Positions 12,351 to 23,170 are shown, counted from the first letter of the stretch. The stretch is DNA of 64,000 nucleotides from Nymphaea colorata (GCF_008831285.2 NC_045148.1:5272001-5336000), one strand, 5' to 3'. A program made the numbers and translations. Notes: generated by a model not told the origin, from the letters alone.

Positions 12351-13184
12351 GGAGGCAAAGACAAAAGAATGAGGAGCTGTCGCGGAGCTAAATGGTTCCC
12401 AATATACTTGACAAATATGTTTTACAAAATAAAATAAAAATGGTTGCTGCTCACTTATATTATCTACCATGGTTTATATGTGAATTGGTAACAAATGTAT
12501 ACAGTTTGTTCATGTGACGAAAATTTAAAATGGCAAACCGTGAGTTATGTACAAAAGTCGGAAAACAATGGAAATGTGTAATGAATGAGACAGTGAATCC
12601 AAACAACTGAACAAATAAATATTTTTTGACATATAACTCATATTATCATGACAAGGTTTCGATTGCTTTCGTCCAAAGGCAATGTTATAATTAATTTGTG
12701 ACGTTTACGAAATATTACAAGAGTGTGGCTGTTGATATCATATAAAATTTTTGTGTGGATATTGCTATGAACCTGAATATCTATGCCATGAAGTGTGGAT
12801 ACAAATGTTCAACCCAGTTTCTACTGCTTCTAGCTCGGTTAGATTCGACTAAATTGGATCTGGATTGCAATGTTTCTTTCTGAAATTGGATATGGGTCAG
12901 ATCCAGGAGTAACTTATAGTTGATCTATATAATTGGTTTCGACTCAAACAAAAATGTTTTTTCTGAAAACCAAATGGAGTACAAACACACACACACACAC
13001 ACACATTATAACGGTTCAGAATTTTGTCAGATTTTAGAGTTGGATTTCGAATTGAAACAGAAACACTATCATATATTAAGTTATTTTGTTTAATTTAATC
13101 ATATTTTGGTAAGACGTAAAATTGAACATCTCATATAACATCAAAATTTTAGTCATGGAGAACTTCCCATTTTTCATACAAGCA

Positions 13185-13319
13185 ACTAAAACTAAAGCAT
13201 GTTTTATATCAAATTAGTTTTATACCACGTTTTTATTTTGTTTAAAATATATTTTTAACAAAAATTTAAAGAGTCTGGTTTTTATATCTGACTTAGTGGT
13301 TTGGGATCTACCAATTTCT
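13185..13319 (-). mobile_element. Partial microsatellite-associated MITE (copy F)
   Basis: It matches the family at 18-19 kb in reverse orientation: a 'catgttttatatcaaa' block, 'gtttaaaatatatttttaac', then 'gagtctggtttttatatctg' and 'ctaccaa', ending directly against the (CA)n(TA)n array. Only the terminal third is recognisable. Confidence 0.6.

Positions 13320-13388
<69 letters not shown>
13320..13388. repeat. (CA)n-(TA)n compound microsatellite
   Basis: About 38 bases of CA repeats pass directly into about 30 bases of TA repeats. The CA side abuts the end of a MITE-like element. A shorter (CA)n lies at 12984-13005. Confidence 0.95.
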
Positions 13389-13389
<1 letters not shown>

Positions 13390-14379
13390 TGCCACTTTTA
13401 TATATAGGCCGTACAGATATTCGTTTGAAATTTCAGCATATTTTTCTAATATTTTCAAATTAAAAGTCATTTTTTAGGATTTATGTTTCTAATAGGCAAG
13501 GCTCCAAGGTAGCCATCAGATCCGACCAAGGGCAGATGGGCTGACGAACTTCTACTGATTCACATCCGCTTTTGATGTATCAATGACCATACGGACATGC
13601 ACACAAAAAGGAGCACAAAAACATTCATTTCTCTTATCGTTATATAACAGATGATTATTTCAATATATAAATCCCAAAGGTAGCTGGCCGTGAAACTAAT
13701 TTTAGAGGAAAGAAAAATTCAAATTTCCATAAACGTTAGGAGCTCATGATATTATCTTGTCGTCCAACAATAATAACGTTGACGTTGCTCCTTTCGATCA
13801 CGACCTTTGTTCTACGGTACTTTTTCTTGTCAGGAGGGATGCAGCGTCGTTTAATGTTTAATTCATAAATTTAGTTTATATGAATACTATTTTTTTAAAT
13901 GAATGTATGACATTTTTAATTCATCAATTTAGTTTATATGAATACTAAAAATGAATGTATGACGGATATATTACTTCTCATTTAGATCCAGAACAATTTT
14001 GAATCCAAACAACCAAAATAAAAAATAAAAAAGCTCCAAATATCTTCTTTATTTTATTTTAAGAAGGGTAATGTCGCAATATAACTTACCATGACATGGA
14101 CATTAAAAAGAAACAAATTACGTGAGGGCGAATTCTGATCCGCCAAACCTGGACTAAATAAACGATAAGATTGAAACCAAAATTTTAAGCTCTTGAAATT
14201 TGGAATTTTCCTCTTACCACCTCCTTAAAATAAAGAATCCAAGGAAGAAACACATTTAATATCAAACATTGTTCTTGAACTTTGTAGATTGTAAGTCCAA
14301 CACCTGGCCAATGTGACTCCTGTTTGCTACCGTCATTCACCTTTTAAAGCTCAAATAGCCGATGGACCACGTAAAGAAA

Positions 14380-15131
14380 TTTACCAAGTTTTACGTCATA
14401 TCATATATTCGATTTTTAGATGACATTCTGTAAAAATTTTCCTCCCTTTTCGGTTTAAAAGAATCACTGCCGTTGGTTCCTGAACTTGCTCGGACATGGT
14501 GCAAGGAGATGACAATATTCTCCAAAGACTCGGACAATGATTCTCGGCCTTGGAGTTTTGGAGGAGGTGGGGAGACGATGAATAGATTTTAGGGTCGGAC
14601 TTCTGTGGTGGCGCAGCCGCAGAAGAGGAGGAGGAAGATGGTGGTGCTTTCTGCAGGCAGGCAAGAAGGTAGAAAGAGAGAGAAAAGGGGAAAAGATTCC
14701 TTCTCGTGCAATAGCGATGTGAGAGGTAAACGACAACTGGCTCAGTAAGGGAGGAGAGACGGAGGGAAGAGGAAGAAGGTTCTCAAATGGCGTGTGTGTA
14801 TCTATCTGTAACGTGATTCCTTCTTGCCGTCCCCCGAATTTTTCTCCAATTCTCTGGAGTCGTTCACTCTGCTTCTGCTCTGCTCTGCTCCTCCACCAAT
14901 TCCTTTGCTCTCGACTACAGATCTCTATTCGTTTGCTTTCGACTACAGATTTCTCTGTCTCTCTGACGCTCTCTGCCCGTTCAATTCGTCGGATTCGATT
15001 GGTTCGTTTGGCTCGGCGTTCTTTTCCTCTCATTCCTGCCATCTGCTGCTCGAGGAATTCATCGGATTCTACTAGGCTCGGATCTCTCTTTCTCTCTGTC
15101 TCTATTCATCTTCAACAACGCGGAGAACCGA
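14380..15131 (+). promoter_or_regulatory. Promoter and CT-rich 5' leader of the SCL23-like gene
   Basis: Upstream of the GRAS gene, AT-rich DNA gives way at about 14470 to GC-richer sequence and then, from about 14820, to a strongly CT-rich tract typical of plant leaders. An ACGTCA core, the binding motif of TGA/bZIP factors, lies at 14393-14398 and 'accacgta' at about 14366. No clear TATA box could be fixed. Several upstream ATGs (for example 14792) open frames not in phase with the GRAS protein, so leader length and possible uORF control are unresolved. The 192-codon minus-strand frame over this tract is compositional. Confidence 0.45.
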
Positions 15132-16808
15132 TTGTCCTGCCTCTCGGAGACAACGCCGTCCTTTCTCCTCTTAGCTTCCTGGCAAAGCAGAGAACCCATG
15201 ATAGAGAGCCTCGGCTATTTATCCTCTTGGTCTTCCTCTTCTTCTACTCACTCCATGGATGAGACCACCACCGCCACCACCACCGCTGCAACCTCTTCCT
15301 CTTCTTGGTACCATTTCCTCTCTTCGAATCCCAGTTCCGCGTCCCAACCGCCACCTTTTTTCCTTCTTCTAACAGGACGCGAAAGCCTCCACCGCGGCTA
15401 CCACCATAAGGCAGCTTCGGAAGAACCCCAACGCAGTATACAACCAGCAGCAGCGGAAGAATTAGAAGAGGAGGAAGAAGAAGAGTTAAGGGGAGGGTCG
15501 AAGCGGCAAAAGCTCGGGCCCAATCTCCAGGACTCATCTTCCTCCGCGGAGATGACAGGACCGGCACCGGCTCCCGTGCCAACGACGGAGGCGGCGGAAG
15601 ACGAGGAGGCGACGGCGCTGCGCCTGCTAGGCTTGCTGCTACACTGCGCTGAAACGGTGGCGATGGGGAAGCTAGACGAAGCGAGCGACATACTGCTGGA
15701 GATCTGCTCTCTCTCTTCCCCCTTCGGGTCCTCGCCGGAGCGCGTTGCCGCCTACTTCGCCGAAGCCCTGCAGGCTCGCATAGTGAGCTCATTCTTAGGT
15801 GTATACCGCCCCCTCGCCGATGCCTCTCAGACGCAGCGCATCCTCCGCGCCTTTCAGACTTACAATGCCATTAGCCCGCTGGTCAAGTTCTCCCACTTCA
15901 CGGCCAACCAAGCCATCCTTCAGGCCTTCGAGCACGCCCCTCGCATCCATATCATCGACCTCGACATCATGCAGGGGCTGCAGTGGCCGGGGCTCTTTCA
16001 CATCCTCGCCTCCCGCCCCCGCCGCCCTGCCTCCCTCCGCATCACCGGCGTCGGTGCCTCCCTCGATTCACTTGAGGCCACCGGCCGTCGCCTCTCCGAC
16101 TTCGCCCGGTCGCTCGGCCTCCCCTTCGAGTTCCACCCTGTCGCCGCCAAGGTCGGCAACATCTTCGACGCCAGCGCCACCTTCGGCCTCCGGCGGGGCG
16201 AGGCGGTGGCTGTCCACTGGATGCACCACTGCCTGTATGATGTCACGGGATCCGACGCCGGGGCGCTGAGGGTGCTCCAGGAACTGTCGCCGGATCTCGT
16301 GACGATCGTAGAGCAGGACCTGAGCCACGGGGAGAGCTTTCTCCGGCGGTTCGTGGGTGCTCTTCATTACTACTCGGCGCTGTTCGACGCCATCGGCGGC
16401 GAGGGCACGGAGGCGGAGCGCCACGTGGTGGAGCAGCAGGTCCTGGGGTGCGAGATAAAGAACATTGTGGCGGTGGGCGGGCCAAAGCGGAACGGGGAGG
16501 TGAGGCTGGAGAGGTGGGGGGAAGAGCTCAGGAAGGCCGGATTCAGGGAGGTTTGCCTGGGTGGAGGGAGCCCTGCCGCCGCTCAGGCCAGCTTGCTGCT
16601 GGGCATGTTTCCTTGGCAGAGGGGTTACACGCTCGTGGAGGAAGGTGGTTGCCTCCGGCTGGGGTGGAAGGACCTCCCCTTACTCACTGCCTCTGCTTGG
16701 CAGCGGGTAGAAGGCTACGGCACCTCCGCAGCTGCCGTCGGCGTCGATAGCTTGACGGCTACGGTGCGTCACCACGCCGGAGCTGCTGCTACGCTGCGGC
16801 AGAGGTGA
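15132..16808 (+). CDS. SCL23: GRAS transcription regulator, SCARECROW-LIKE 23 type
   Basis: This is a nuclear GRAS-family regulator. In Arabidopsis, SCL23 acts with SHORT-ROOT and SCARECROW in endodermis and bundle-sheath fate. The frame is 558 codons in a single exon. Residues 1-160 are low-complexity (Ser-, Thr-, Pro- and Glu-rich), with a basic KRQKL nuclear-signal candidate at 124-128. The GRAS domain spans about 161-525. It has a first Leu-rich region with LHCAE (170-174), an LxCxE motif equivalent to the one by which SCR binds RETINOBLASTOMA-RELATED, then [19 protein letters not shown] (196-214), [11 protein letters not shown] (252-262), [20 protein letters not shown] (272-291, the VHIID block), [15 protein letters not shown] (405-419, the PFYRE region), and LLLGMFP...GYTLVEE...[16 protein letters not shown] ending at Trp523. 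[10 protein letters not shown] and QTYNAISPL favour SCL23 over SCR, and the long SCR N-terminus is absent. In-frame ATGs at 15198 and 15255 (context ctccATGGAT) are good alternative starts. A 35-residue tail after SAW is unusual. Codons in the domain are very GC-rich compared with the flanks. Confidence 0.94.
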   Translation: MSCLSETTPSFLLLASWQSREPMIESLGYLSSWSSSSSTHSMDETTTATTTAATSSSSWYHFLSSNPSSASQPPPFFLLLTGRESLHRGYHHKAASEEPQRSIQPAAAEELEEEEEEELRGGSKRQKLGPNLQDSSSSAEMTGPAPAPVPTTEAAEDEEATALRLLGLLLHCAETVAMGKLDEASDILLEICSLSSPFGSSPERVAAYFAEALQARIVSSFLGVYRPLADASQTQRILRAFQTYNAISPLVKFSHFTANQAILQAFEHAPRIHIIDLDIMQGLQWPGLFHILASRPRRPASLRITGVGASLDSLEATGRRLSDFARSLGLPFEFHPVAAKVGNIFDASATFGLRRGEAVAVHWMHHCLYDVTGSDAGALRVLQELSPDLVTIVEQDLSHGESFLRRFVGALHYYSALFDAIGGEGTEAERHVVEQQVLGCEIKNIVAVGGPKRNGEVRLERWGEELRKAGFREVCLGGGSPAAAQASLLLGMFPWQRGYTLVEEGGCLRLGWKDLPLLTASAWQRVEGYGTSAAAVGVDSLTATVRHHAGAAATLRQR

Positions 16809-17530
16809 TGAAGGGGTTGTTGTGCTTTTACTTGACGGCGCTGCTGCTGCTGGCGGCGGTGCCTGCTTTTTCCGGGACAGAGAAAGAAGAAAAGGAGGTG
16901 TTAGATTTCGCTTTAAGGATGCCATGAATATTTTTTAAATTTTTGTTAACGTCCACGTTGATTATTCAGATGTGAGTGTCGCTAAAAAAATCCAGTTGAG
17001 GATTGAGATCCCATACACGCTTTTATCTGTAAATGCTCATGTATCTAAGTACTTTTTATAGAACCTTTCATCTTTTTGAAGGATCATCTTATTTTATGTT
17101 GTATTTTACCAAATTTGAAGACGTGGATCTTATTTTTTGTGCTTGAATATACAGGGGCTTTATCACCTATGCATTTTTTTTTCAAAAATGAAAAATACAA
17201 TGTAAAGTTTTAGAATCAAGGGTTTGGTCATAAAATCTGATTTACACATCAAAATTTACGGTTATTCAACATGCACTTCAGTTAGAAATATTTCTGAGAA
17301 AAAAACTAAAAAATGCTGAACATGACGTACACATGCCACAAATATTGAGCGCATTAGAGAGGGAGAGAGTGAAAGAAGCTAAGTATTATTCGTATTAAGC
17401 TCATAACTTAGGTAGATGTTCATAAGAGTAAGCTAGCTTTACTCATGAGACAAACCATGAGCTGCTTGACTCATTTTACGTTTTTCACGGACCTAATTAA
17501 ACTGAAAAAAGAGCAAGCTCAAACAAAAAC
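16809..17530 (+). other. 3' flank of the SCL23-like gene
   Basis: After the TGA the sequence stays GC-rich for about 110 bases (to about 16920), then turns AT-rich. T-rich and AAUAAA-like stretches at about 16920-17120 (for example 'gaatattttttaaatttttg', 'attttatgttgtatttt') are plausible 3'-end signals, but no canonical AATAAA was found close to the stop. Nothing else is recognisable as far as 17.5 kb. Confidence 0.4.
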
Positions 17531-17544
17531 TTTGGTTATCCTTG

Positions 17545-17668
17545 TATAATATAAATACAATATAATATATAACATGACATAACATAATATAATATAACAT
17601 AATGGTAAGAGAAGAATGTAAAAGTTTTCCCTTTATAACATAACATGTATAGTATAATATAACATTTA
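17545..17668. repeat. Degenerate ATAAC/ATAATAT short tandem repeat
   Basis: Irregular iterations of 'ataatataac', 'acataac' and 'tataatat' run over about 120 bases, interrupted at about 17605-17635 by unique sequence. This explains the 104-codon minus-strand frame that crosses it. Confidence 0.7.
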
Positions 17669-18032
17669 TTCAGGTTCATCAGAATGGTCCAACACTCCCC
17701 CTCCCATTTTTTCGAGTGAAGAACAGAAAGGGCGGGCGGTCCTGTCGGACCCGATTGATACTCGAAATTCCAACTACGCGATTCAAATGCGATCCAAGCA
17801 AGTCCAATGCCAAATCCAATCCACAAATCCGGGTACATAGGTACTGCCAATCTGTTAGATCTGTACCACTATATTGTATAATGCGCTGAGAATAAATTTA
17901 CGGTGCCGTCAAATTAAATGCAGATTTTAAAGAGGCTAGGCGAGGAAATTTTGGTTCCTAAAACATTTGCCTAGGGAAGGCCACCCTTTGCATCATCCAA
18001 CATTACATGCTTACAACTGCTCACGACTCTCT

Positions 18033-18035
<3 letters not shown>

Positions 18036-18071
<36 letters not shown>
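18036..18071. repeat. (TA)18 microsatellite
   Basis: An uninterrupted TA run abuts the left end of microsatellite-associated element A. Confidence 0.95.
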
Positions 18072-18073
<2 letters not shown>

Positions 18074-18398
18074 CTAAAAGCCAGACCCTTAATTTTTTTT
18101 AAAAAAATTATTTTAATAGAATATAAACATGCTAATATATTTATAAAAACTGTTTTGATATAAAACATGGTTTAAAGCAAGTTGTTTTTATGAAAAATGT
18201 TGGTTTTTCTATTATCAAAATGTTGATGCTACGAGAACACTATTAAAATCCAAAAAATGAAGAACTTAATGTATATTTTGCATCAACATATCCTTAACAT
18301 CATATTGGTCAGGTAAGATTTCAAAAAAAAAAAAAAACTCAAAATATCATATTTAATGGGTCTAGTTGTGCCTGACCTATTGGCCTGGTTTTTACCAA

Positions 18399-18401
<3 letters not shown>
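18072..18401 (+). mobile_element. Microsatellite-associated MITE, copy A
   Basis: About 330 bp lies between two TA arrays. The left end reads ttgctaaaagccagaccc and the right end ggcctggtttttaccaacc, which are inverted copies of a 'ggtaaaaaccagacc' motif. A second, internal 'gggtctagttgtgcctgacc' sits about 30 bases inside the right end, so each terminus carries the motif twice. Interior landmarks shared with the other copies are 'ataaacatgctaatatattt', 'tgatataaaacatg', 'tatcaaaatgttgatg' and 'tttgcatcaa'. It is non-coding. Confidence 0.75.

Positions 18402-18451
<50 letters not shown>
18402..18451. repeat. (TA)25 microsatellite
   Basis: An uninterrupted TA run separates copies A and B of the MITE family. 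Confidence 0.95.
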
Positions 18452-18453
<2 letters not shown>

Positions 18454-18813
18454 CCACTTGGGTGAAGGATAAAAACCAGACTTTTAAATTCATGTTAAAA
18501 AGTAAGCAAACATAATGCAAACCTTCTACCGTTTTTATAAACACTAATTTAATATAAGTTATGCTTTAGTTCAAGCCTTTTTTTTTTTAATACTTTATTT
18601 TATGCTATCAAAATTTTGATGTTATAAGAGCCGCTCATTTTTTTACTATTAAGAAATATTATTTAAGTAAGACAACAGCTAGCTTAATATATGTTTCTCA
18701 TCAAATCACTCTTTAGATCATATCTATAGGGTTAGATTGCAAAAAACTTATTTTAATAATTAATTTAATAGGTCTGGCTTTTGTCTCTTGCCTAAATAGT
18801 ATATTTTTTTACC
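18452..18813 (+). mobile_element. Microsatellite-associated MITE, copy B
   Basis: Same orientation and order of landmarks as copy A. The left end reads gaccacttgggtgaagg then ataaaaaccagactt. The interior has 'ttataaacactaatttaata', 'tatcaaaattttgatgttat' and 'tttctcatcaaatcactctt'. The right end has 'aggtctggcttttgtctc' and finishes ttttttaccaa against a CA array. It is non-coding. Confidence 0.75.

Positions 18814-18869
<56 letters not shown>
18814..18869. repeat. (CA)17-(TA)11 compound microsatellite
   Basis: CA repeats pass directly into TA repeats between copies B and C of the MITE family. Confidence 0.95.
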
Positions 18870-19252
18870 AACTTGTAGATCTTACACAGCTAGGTCAAGA
18901 TCAAAACCTGACCCTTTATATTTTTGCTAAAAAAGTAGTTTAAATAAAATACAAACATCTTAATATGTGTAAAAACTAATTTGATATGAAACATGCTTTA
19001 GGTTAAATTGTTTTTATGGAAATTTATGGTTTCTCCACCATCAAAATTTTGATGTTATATGAGCCGTTCAACTTTACTTATCATAAAAATGAGATTAAAT
19101 TCCAAAAAATGGTTATTTTAACATATGTTTCCCATCAACTTATTCTTCATATCAGATTTATATAGTTAGATTACAGAAAAAAGCACCTTAATCATTGCAT
19201 TTAAGCAGTCTGTTTTTATTTTTGTCTCTGACCTAGTTATCTGGAACTACTA
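18870..19252 (+). mobile_element. Microsatellite-associated MITE, copy C
   Basis: Third consecutive copy in the same orientation. The left end has 'cagctaggtcaagatcaaaa' then 'cctgaccc'. The interior has 'tgatatgaaacatgctttag', 'atcaaaattttgatgttata' and 'tttcccatcaacttattctt'. The right end has 'cagtctgtttttatttttgt' and 'tctctgacctagttatctgg'. The right end is more eroded and runs into AT-rich simple sequence rather than a long array. Confidence 0.7.
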
Positions 19253-20040
19253 ATTACTCATATATGTACATATCTTTATATATTAAAATAAATAAATAAA
19301 TATGTAAAAAAACATCTTCACCTTTCAAAATAATATAGCAACTCCACATTGTAAATAATAAATATGTACATATATGTATGCATCTATGGCAACCCCGCAT
19401 TGTAAAAAAGACACATGTGACATCCATCATAAAGAGCAAACAAGCCAAGACTTTTTGCTGAAAGCATATGCTTTTTCTTGCATTGAGGGAGTTGGAAACT
19501 TCACCTTTCAAAATAATAAAACATTGTATGAAATGTAACAAATAATAAAACATTGTTTGCATACAGAAGTAAAATTTATCAATCAGCCATGAAAGTTGAA
19601 ATGATGTAAAATTCCTGTTAGGGAAGAAAATAATTGTTGTGCAGGAAAGAAGAATAATTCTTGTGTGGGGAAGGGAGTTCTCAAGGAAAATTCTTTGCAT
19701 GAGCAAGGAGTTGATACAAAACTTTGCAATGGGTTAGTTGATGGGGACAGTCAAGATCATGAACAAGTATCAGAAGGAGAATCTAGCTAGTCCACTTCAG
19801 TCCAAAGTTAACATGAGCTCACTAAAAAAATGGTTATCGACATTATAGAAATTGAGACTACTGAGGGTTGCTTGGAGAAACTTGATAATGATTTTATCAC
19901 TGCTATTGGAATATTTGGGCTTCTACTTCACTTTGATTTGCAAGGTAGTGACCTTTTTTAAGACTATCTCATACGCTATGAGTGGAGTGATGGTAATTAT
20001 GTAATTGGATAACACTATATTGTTTTAAAAAAGTGCATGT
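19253..20040. other. AT-rich DNA, no gene recognised
   Basis: It contains short duplicated phrases (for example 'aataataaaacattgt' twice near 19510-19557) and several 'atgtacatata' runs. A 150-codon minus-strand frame (19254-19706) is Phe/Ile/Leu/Cys-rich and has no recognisable motif. I treat it as chance or transposon debris. Confidence 0.4.
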
Positions 20041-20061
20041 TTTTATGAAAACAATTTACTT

Positions 20062-20330
20062 GATGCAGTTATTGAGTTCGGGAAGAGTGCAAGAGTGAAA
20101 ATTGATGAAGAGAAATCCAACTTTTTCCTTTGTTTTTGGTTGGTAGTATATATGATTTTATTTAATGTGCACTTTGGATGGTGTAAGGGTTCATTTGGAA
20201 CCAAATATCTAGGATTGCCATTATCCTTTGAATAAATTTGAGTCTCCAATTGGGACCAAGTGGTGATAAAGATGTGAATTTGGAAAGAAAACTATTGTCT
20301 TATGCAATGCATCTGTGCCATATACAGTAG
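20062..20330 (+). mobile_element. LINE reverse-transcriptase fragment
   Basis: In one frame (20069-20236) the translation has F-G-K-S-A-R-V-K-I-D-E-E-K-S-N-F-F, matching the plant LINE FxxxSGLxINxxKSxxFF block, then after about 26 residues F-G-T-K-Y-L-G-L-P-L-S, matching the very conserved YLGxPL motif. A shifted frame continues with W-K-R-K-L-L-S-Y-A-M-H-L, matching WxxKxLSYAGRL. A stop follows YLGLPLSFE, so the copy is broken. It is too short and divergent from the 5.3-7.0 kb remnant to say whether both belong to one lineage. Confidence 0.7.
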
Positions 20331-22110
20331 GTGCTTTCATTTTTTTTTTCATTATTAAATTTTAAGTACCCTGCTTCCATAGGTTAAGAAGATAAATAAT
20401 ATTACAATGTTTTTTTTTTTTTTTTGGGGTGGTGGGGGAAGGAGGAGGAAGGGACTCTCAAATTGTTCATAAAACCTATCAACTTTTACAGCATGCTATT
20501 TCTTTGATGAAAATTGGTGTAAAGTGCCTGGTCTAAAAAATTGGTGCAGCTTATGAAGAGACATCATGAAGACCTAGAGGAAAACAATATGAGATAAGGA
20601 AGTTGGCTAGGTTCTACATTGAACCCTAGAAAGAAAGTATCAAAGCAAATGAGCTTTCTATTGAGATATGATGAAATCAAAATACAACACTAGGTCTTTT
20701 GTGAAGGATGTCATTTTATTGTATAGGGATTCCAATAGTTATTGGCACAGGCTCTTGGAAGCTCATGATTGTGGCAACACTATCTTATGGCTGGGTTGGG
20801 ATATTCATTTGTAAGATTATATTGTTGGCCAATCTATTCCAAAAAGTAGATATGAGAGTGAATGCATATTAGAGATAGAAAAATGAAACAACACAAAATG
20901 ATATGGTTATTGAAGTCCATTATTCTGAAAGTGTGGTGGTTGTCATATGCTGGAATCTTCAACAGACAATGGGGGTCTATTTCGTTTCTAGATGAGTTCT
21001 TTCAGGAGGGCTATGAAAGATCAGTAGCATGTGTTGATCACTTGCATGTTCTTTGATACTGGTGATTGATGTTCTCATGGTTCGAGGTTTGAAGAATTCC
21101 TACAAGAGATTCTTGCACTAATTTTTATAGTGGATATTGAAAAGATTTATTTGTAAAGAGTCCAAATGGTTTTGAATCTTGTGTTTTAAGACTAAGGTTT
21201 GCAGCCCAATTTCTGAGAAGTTTCTTGCATAGTTTTAGAAACCCTTTATACTGGTACATGAAGTTATAGCTTATAAGACAACACCATGCTTGTAAGTGCT
21301 ACCATGAATGTCTTTTGAAATATTGATTATTGGAGGTACAACTTGGAGTCTTCTTTGTTTCAACTTGCACCATGCTATTGTTGTTGCTTTTGCTAGAAGA
21401 AGGAATGAGAATGATTGCACAAGCAAACAAAGGGCAGGTAACAAAAAATTGCATGCATGTGCATTCACCAATTTGACTGCTTGCAGGAGGAACATCTAAG
21501 TTTAATAAGAAATTGCTAATGCCTTTCTGTCTGCAGATCCGTAAAGTCCGACAATAATATTGAAATTCCAATAATCAATTTATCAAGCAACTCATTTTTT
21601 TTCTAGAATTAAACTTCCAAGTCATCAAACACGGATTCAAACCATAACCTTGAATCCAGAATTTTGATTATGAAAACAAAATTTCATGCCATCAAACAAC
21701 CCCAACAAAAAAGATCTCATGCTATTGGTAGGCATTAAAATAGCACAATAGAGGATGTAAGTTTTTTGTCAAACCACATAAAGGATCTAGTTTTTTTGCC
21801 AGATCACTCTAAATCTATGTGTTTCTTCTTTTGTTTAGAGTCTCTTCCAGTTTAACAAGCTTTAGCATCAATGGTGTCCCCTTATATTCAAAATGTTATT
21901 TCTATGTGAATGTTCAATTAAAGAAGAAATGTGTTGAGGTTAAAGATTGACCAACCCACGTTTTTTTAACGCTCTAGATGCATAAAATGAAATCTTCTCT
22001 AGCATTAGGGACCACATCCTTGCTAAAAAGCAAGTGAGAGAGCAAAATTGACAGAAAACAAAAGTAGTAGAGGCAAATGCTGCAAACTACTTTAACACAT
22101 TTTCTCCACT
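20330..22110. other. Probable LINE debris and AT-rich intergenic DNA
   Basis: The first few hundred bases may continue the LINE fragment, but no further motif is secure. Poly-T tracts lie at 20340-20350 and 20410-20426. The remainder has short frames on both strands (for example 21271-21571) without recognisable domains. Confidence 0.35.
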
Positions 22111-22114
22111 TCTA

Positions 22115-22290
22115 AGGGCAAAGCCAGAATTTTTTTTGTAAGATGAGCCGAATTAAAGTTTTTAATTTTTTTAAAATTTTACGTAGAACAAATAAAATTT
22201 TTTAAAATTTACATGTATATTTTTTTAATTTTTTTTTAATGTGGGACTAAGATTCATGAGTACCCAACGTTGGTTCTGCCCCTGCCCCCT
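22115..22290. mobile_element. hAT-like MITE, 'gggcaaagccaga' family
   Basis: It begins agggcaaagccagaa and ends ttggttctgcccctgcc, inverted versions of one motif, around an AT-rich interior with 'aaattttacgtagaac', 'aaaatttacatgta' and a poly-T run. The organisation matches 12161-12350. No exact target duplication is left. Confidence 0.55.
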
Positions 22291-22299
22291 TCTCCTCAA

Positions 22300-23090
22300 T
22301 CTTTGTTTTCCATAAGTGGCTGAAGAGATGGCTGAAGAGGACTGAACTTTTCTGCCACTTCCGCCTTTATTTTCACCTTTCTCCCTTGAAACAAACAAGA
22401 AGCACTAAACGCAAATATGCTAAAGACACCAAAAGCAGCTTTTTTACTAATGCAGCTTTCCCAACAATGAGCTGGTCCTTATGTTTGGGGATCTTCATTG
22501 CCATGTCCCAAATATCCAGACATTCTAAAAGGTTCATATATCCGTTCTTCCACTACAAAAACAAGAAAAAAGTTTTTTATTTAATTGGTTATTTTTGGTA
22601 TTTTATATATTTTTGGCTTGTTACTTTTATTTATTTTTTTTTCGCAGAAACGTCCCTGCCTTGCGGGGCCATTGTGAAAAAGTTTCTCCCTTTTTTAAGC
22701 TACGGTTTATATGGGCCCTAAACCCAAAAAGATATGTGTGATACCCTGTCCCATCACACTGAATGATTCCGCGCGTGCCCTATACGGACAACAAACACGA
22801 ACGCAGGACAAGAACATGGAGTTCTGGGGAATGCCGTGCTCCCAAAGCAGTGTTCCTTGCCATCCGGCAACTGGCAAGAAACGGAGGCTTCAACCTTCAA
22901 GTGGAGTGTCCATTCTATATAATGGAACGCAACGCCACGTTGTGTCCCAGACACTCCCAATATTTTGCACTCGAACATAAATCACACAAAAAGTGGGTTA
23001 CTGTTAACATTGTCTTTTTAAAGCAACAAAAAAGTTTGGGGAAAATAAACAAATGCAAAGGAAAATAATTATCTTGAGAAATAGTTCATG
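22300..23090. other. Mixed-composition intergenic DNA
   Basis: At 22550-22572 'cactacaaaaacaagaaaaa' looks like a CACTA or related transposon terminus, but no matching end was found. At 22640-22980 the sequence becomes GC-richer and is open in overlapping frames on both strands (89, 101 and 74 codons) without any domain I recognise. A 'tctatataatgg' TATA-like string lies at 22913-22924. Confidence 0.35.
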
Positions 23091-23164
23091 CTATACTACC
23101 ATGACAACTCCAATATTTTTTTGATGGGAAGTTCATAAACACGTGAAGATAAACTCTCTCTCTC

Positions 23165-23170
23165 TTTCTA

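Noticed and set aside
14464-15042. 192-codon minus-strand frame upstream of the GRAS gene
   Set aside because: It lies over the CT-rich leader, is Arg/Glu- and Ser/Pro-rich, has no domain, and is what that composition yields on the opposite strand.
15244-16485. Several 80-180 codon frames overlapping the GRAS gene on both strands
   Set aside because: High GC and GRAS codon use suppress stops in the other frames. None has recognisable motifs, while the GRAS frame has a full conserved domain.
19254-19706. 150-codon minus-strand frame
   Set aside because: Low-complexity Phe/Ile/Leu/Cys content in AT-rich DNA next to a MITE. No motif identified.
22550-22575. 'cactacaaaaacaag' as the end of a CACTA transposon
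   Set aside because: No complementary right end or 3-bp target duplication was found nearby. Left as an unresolved string.
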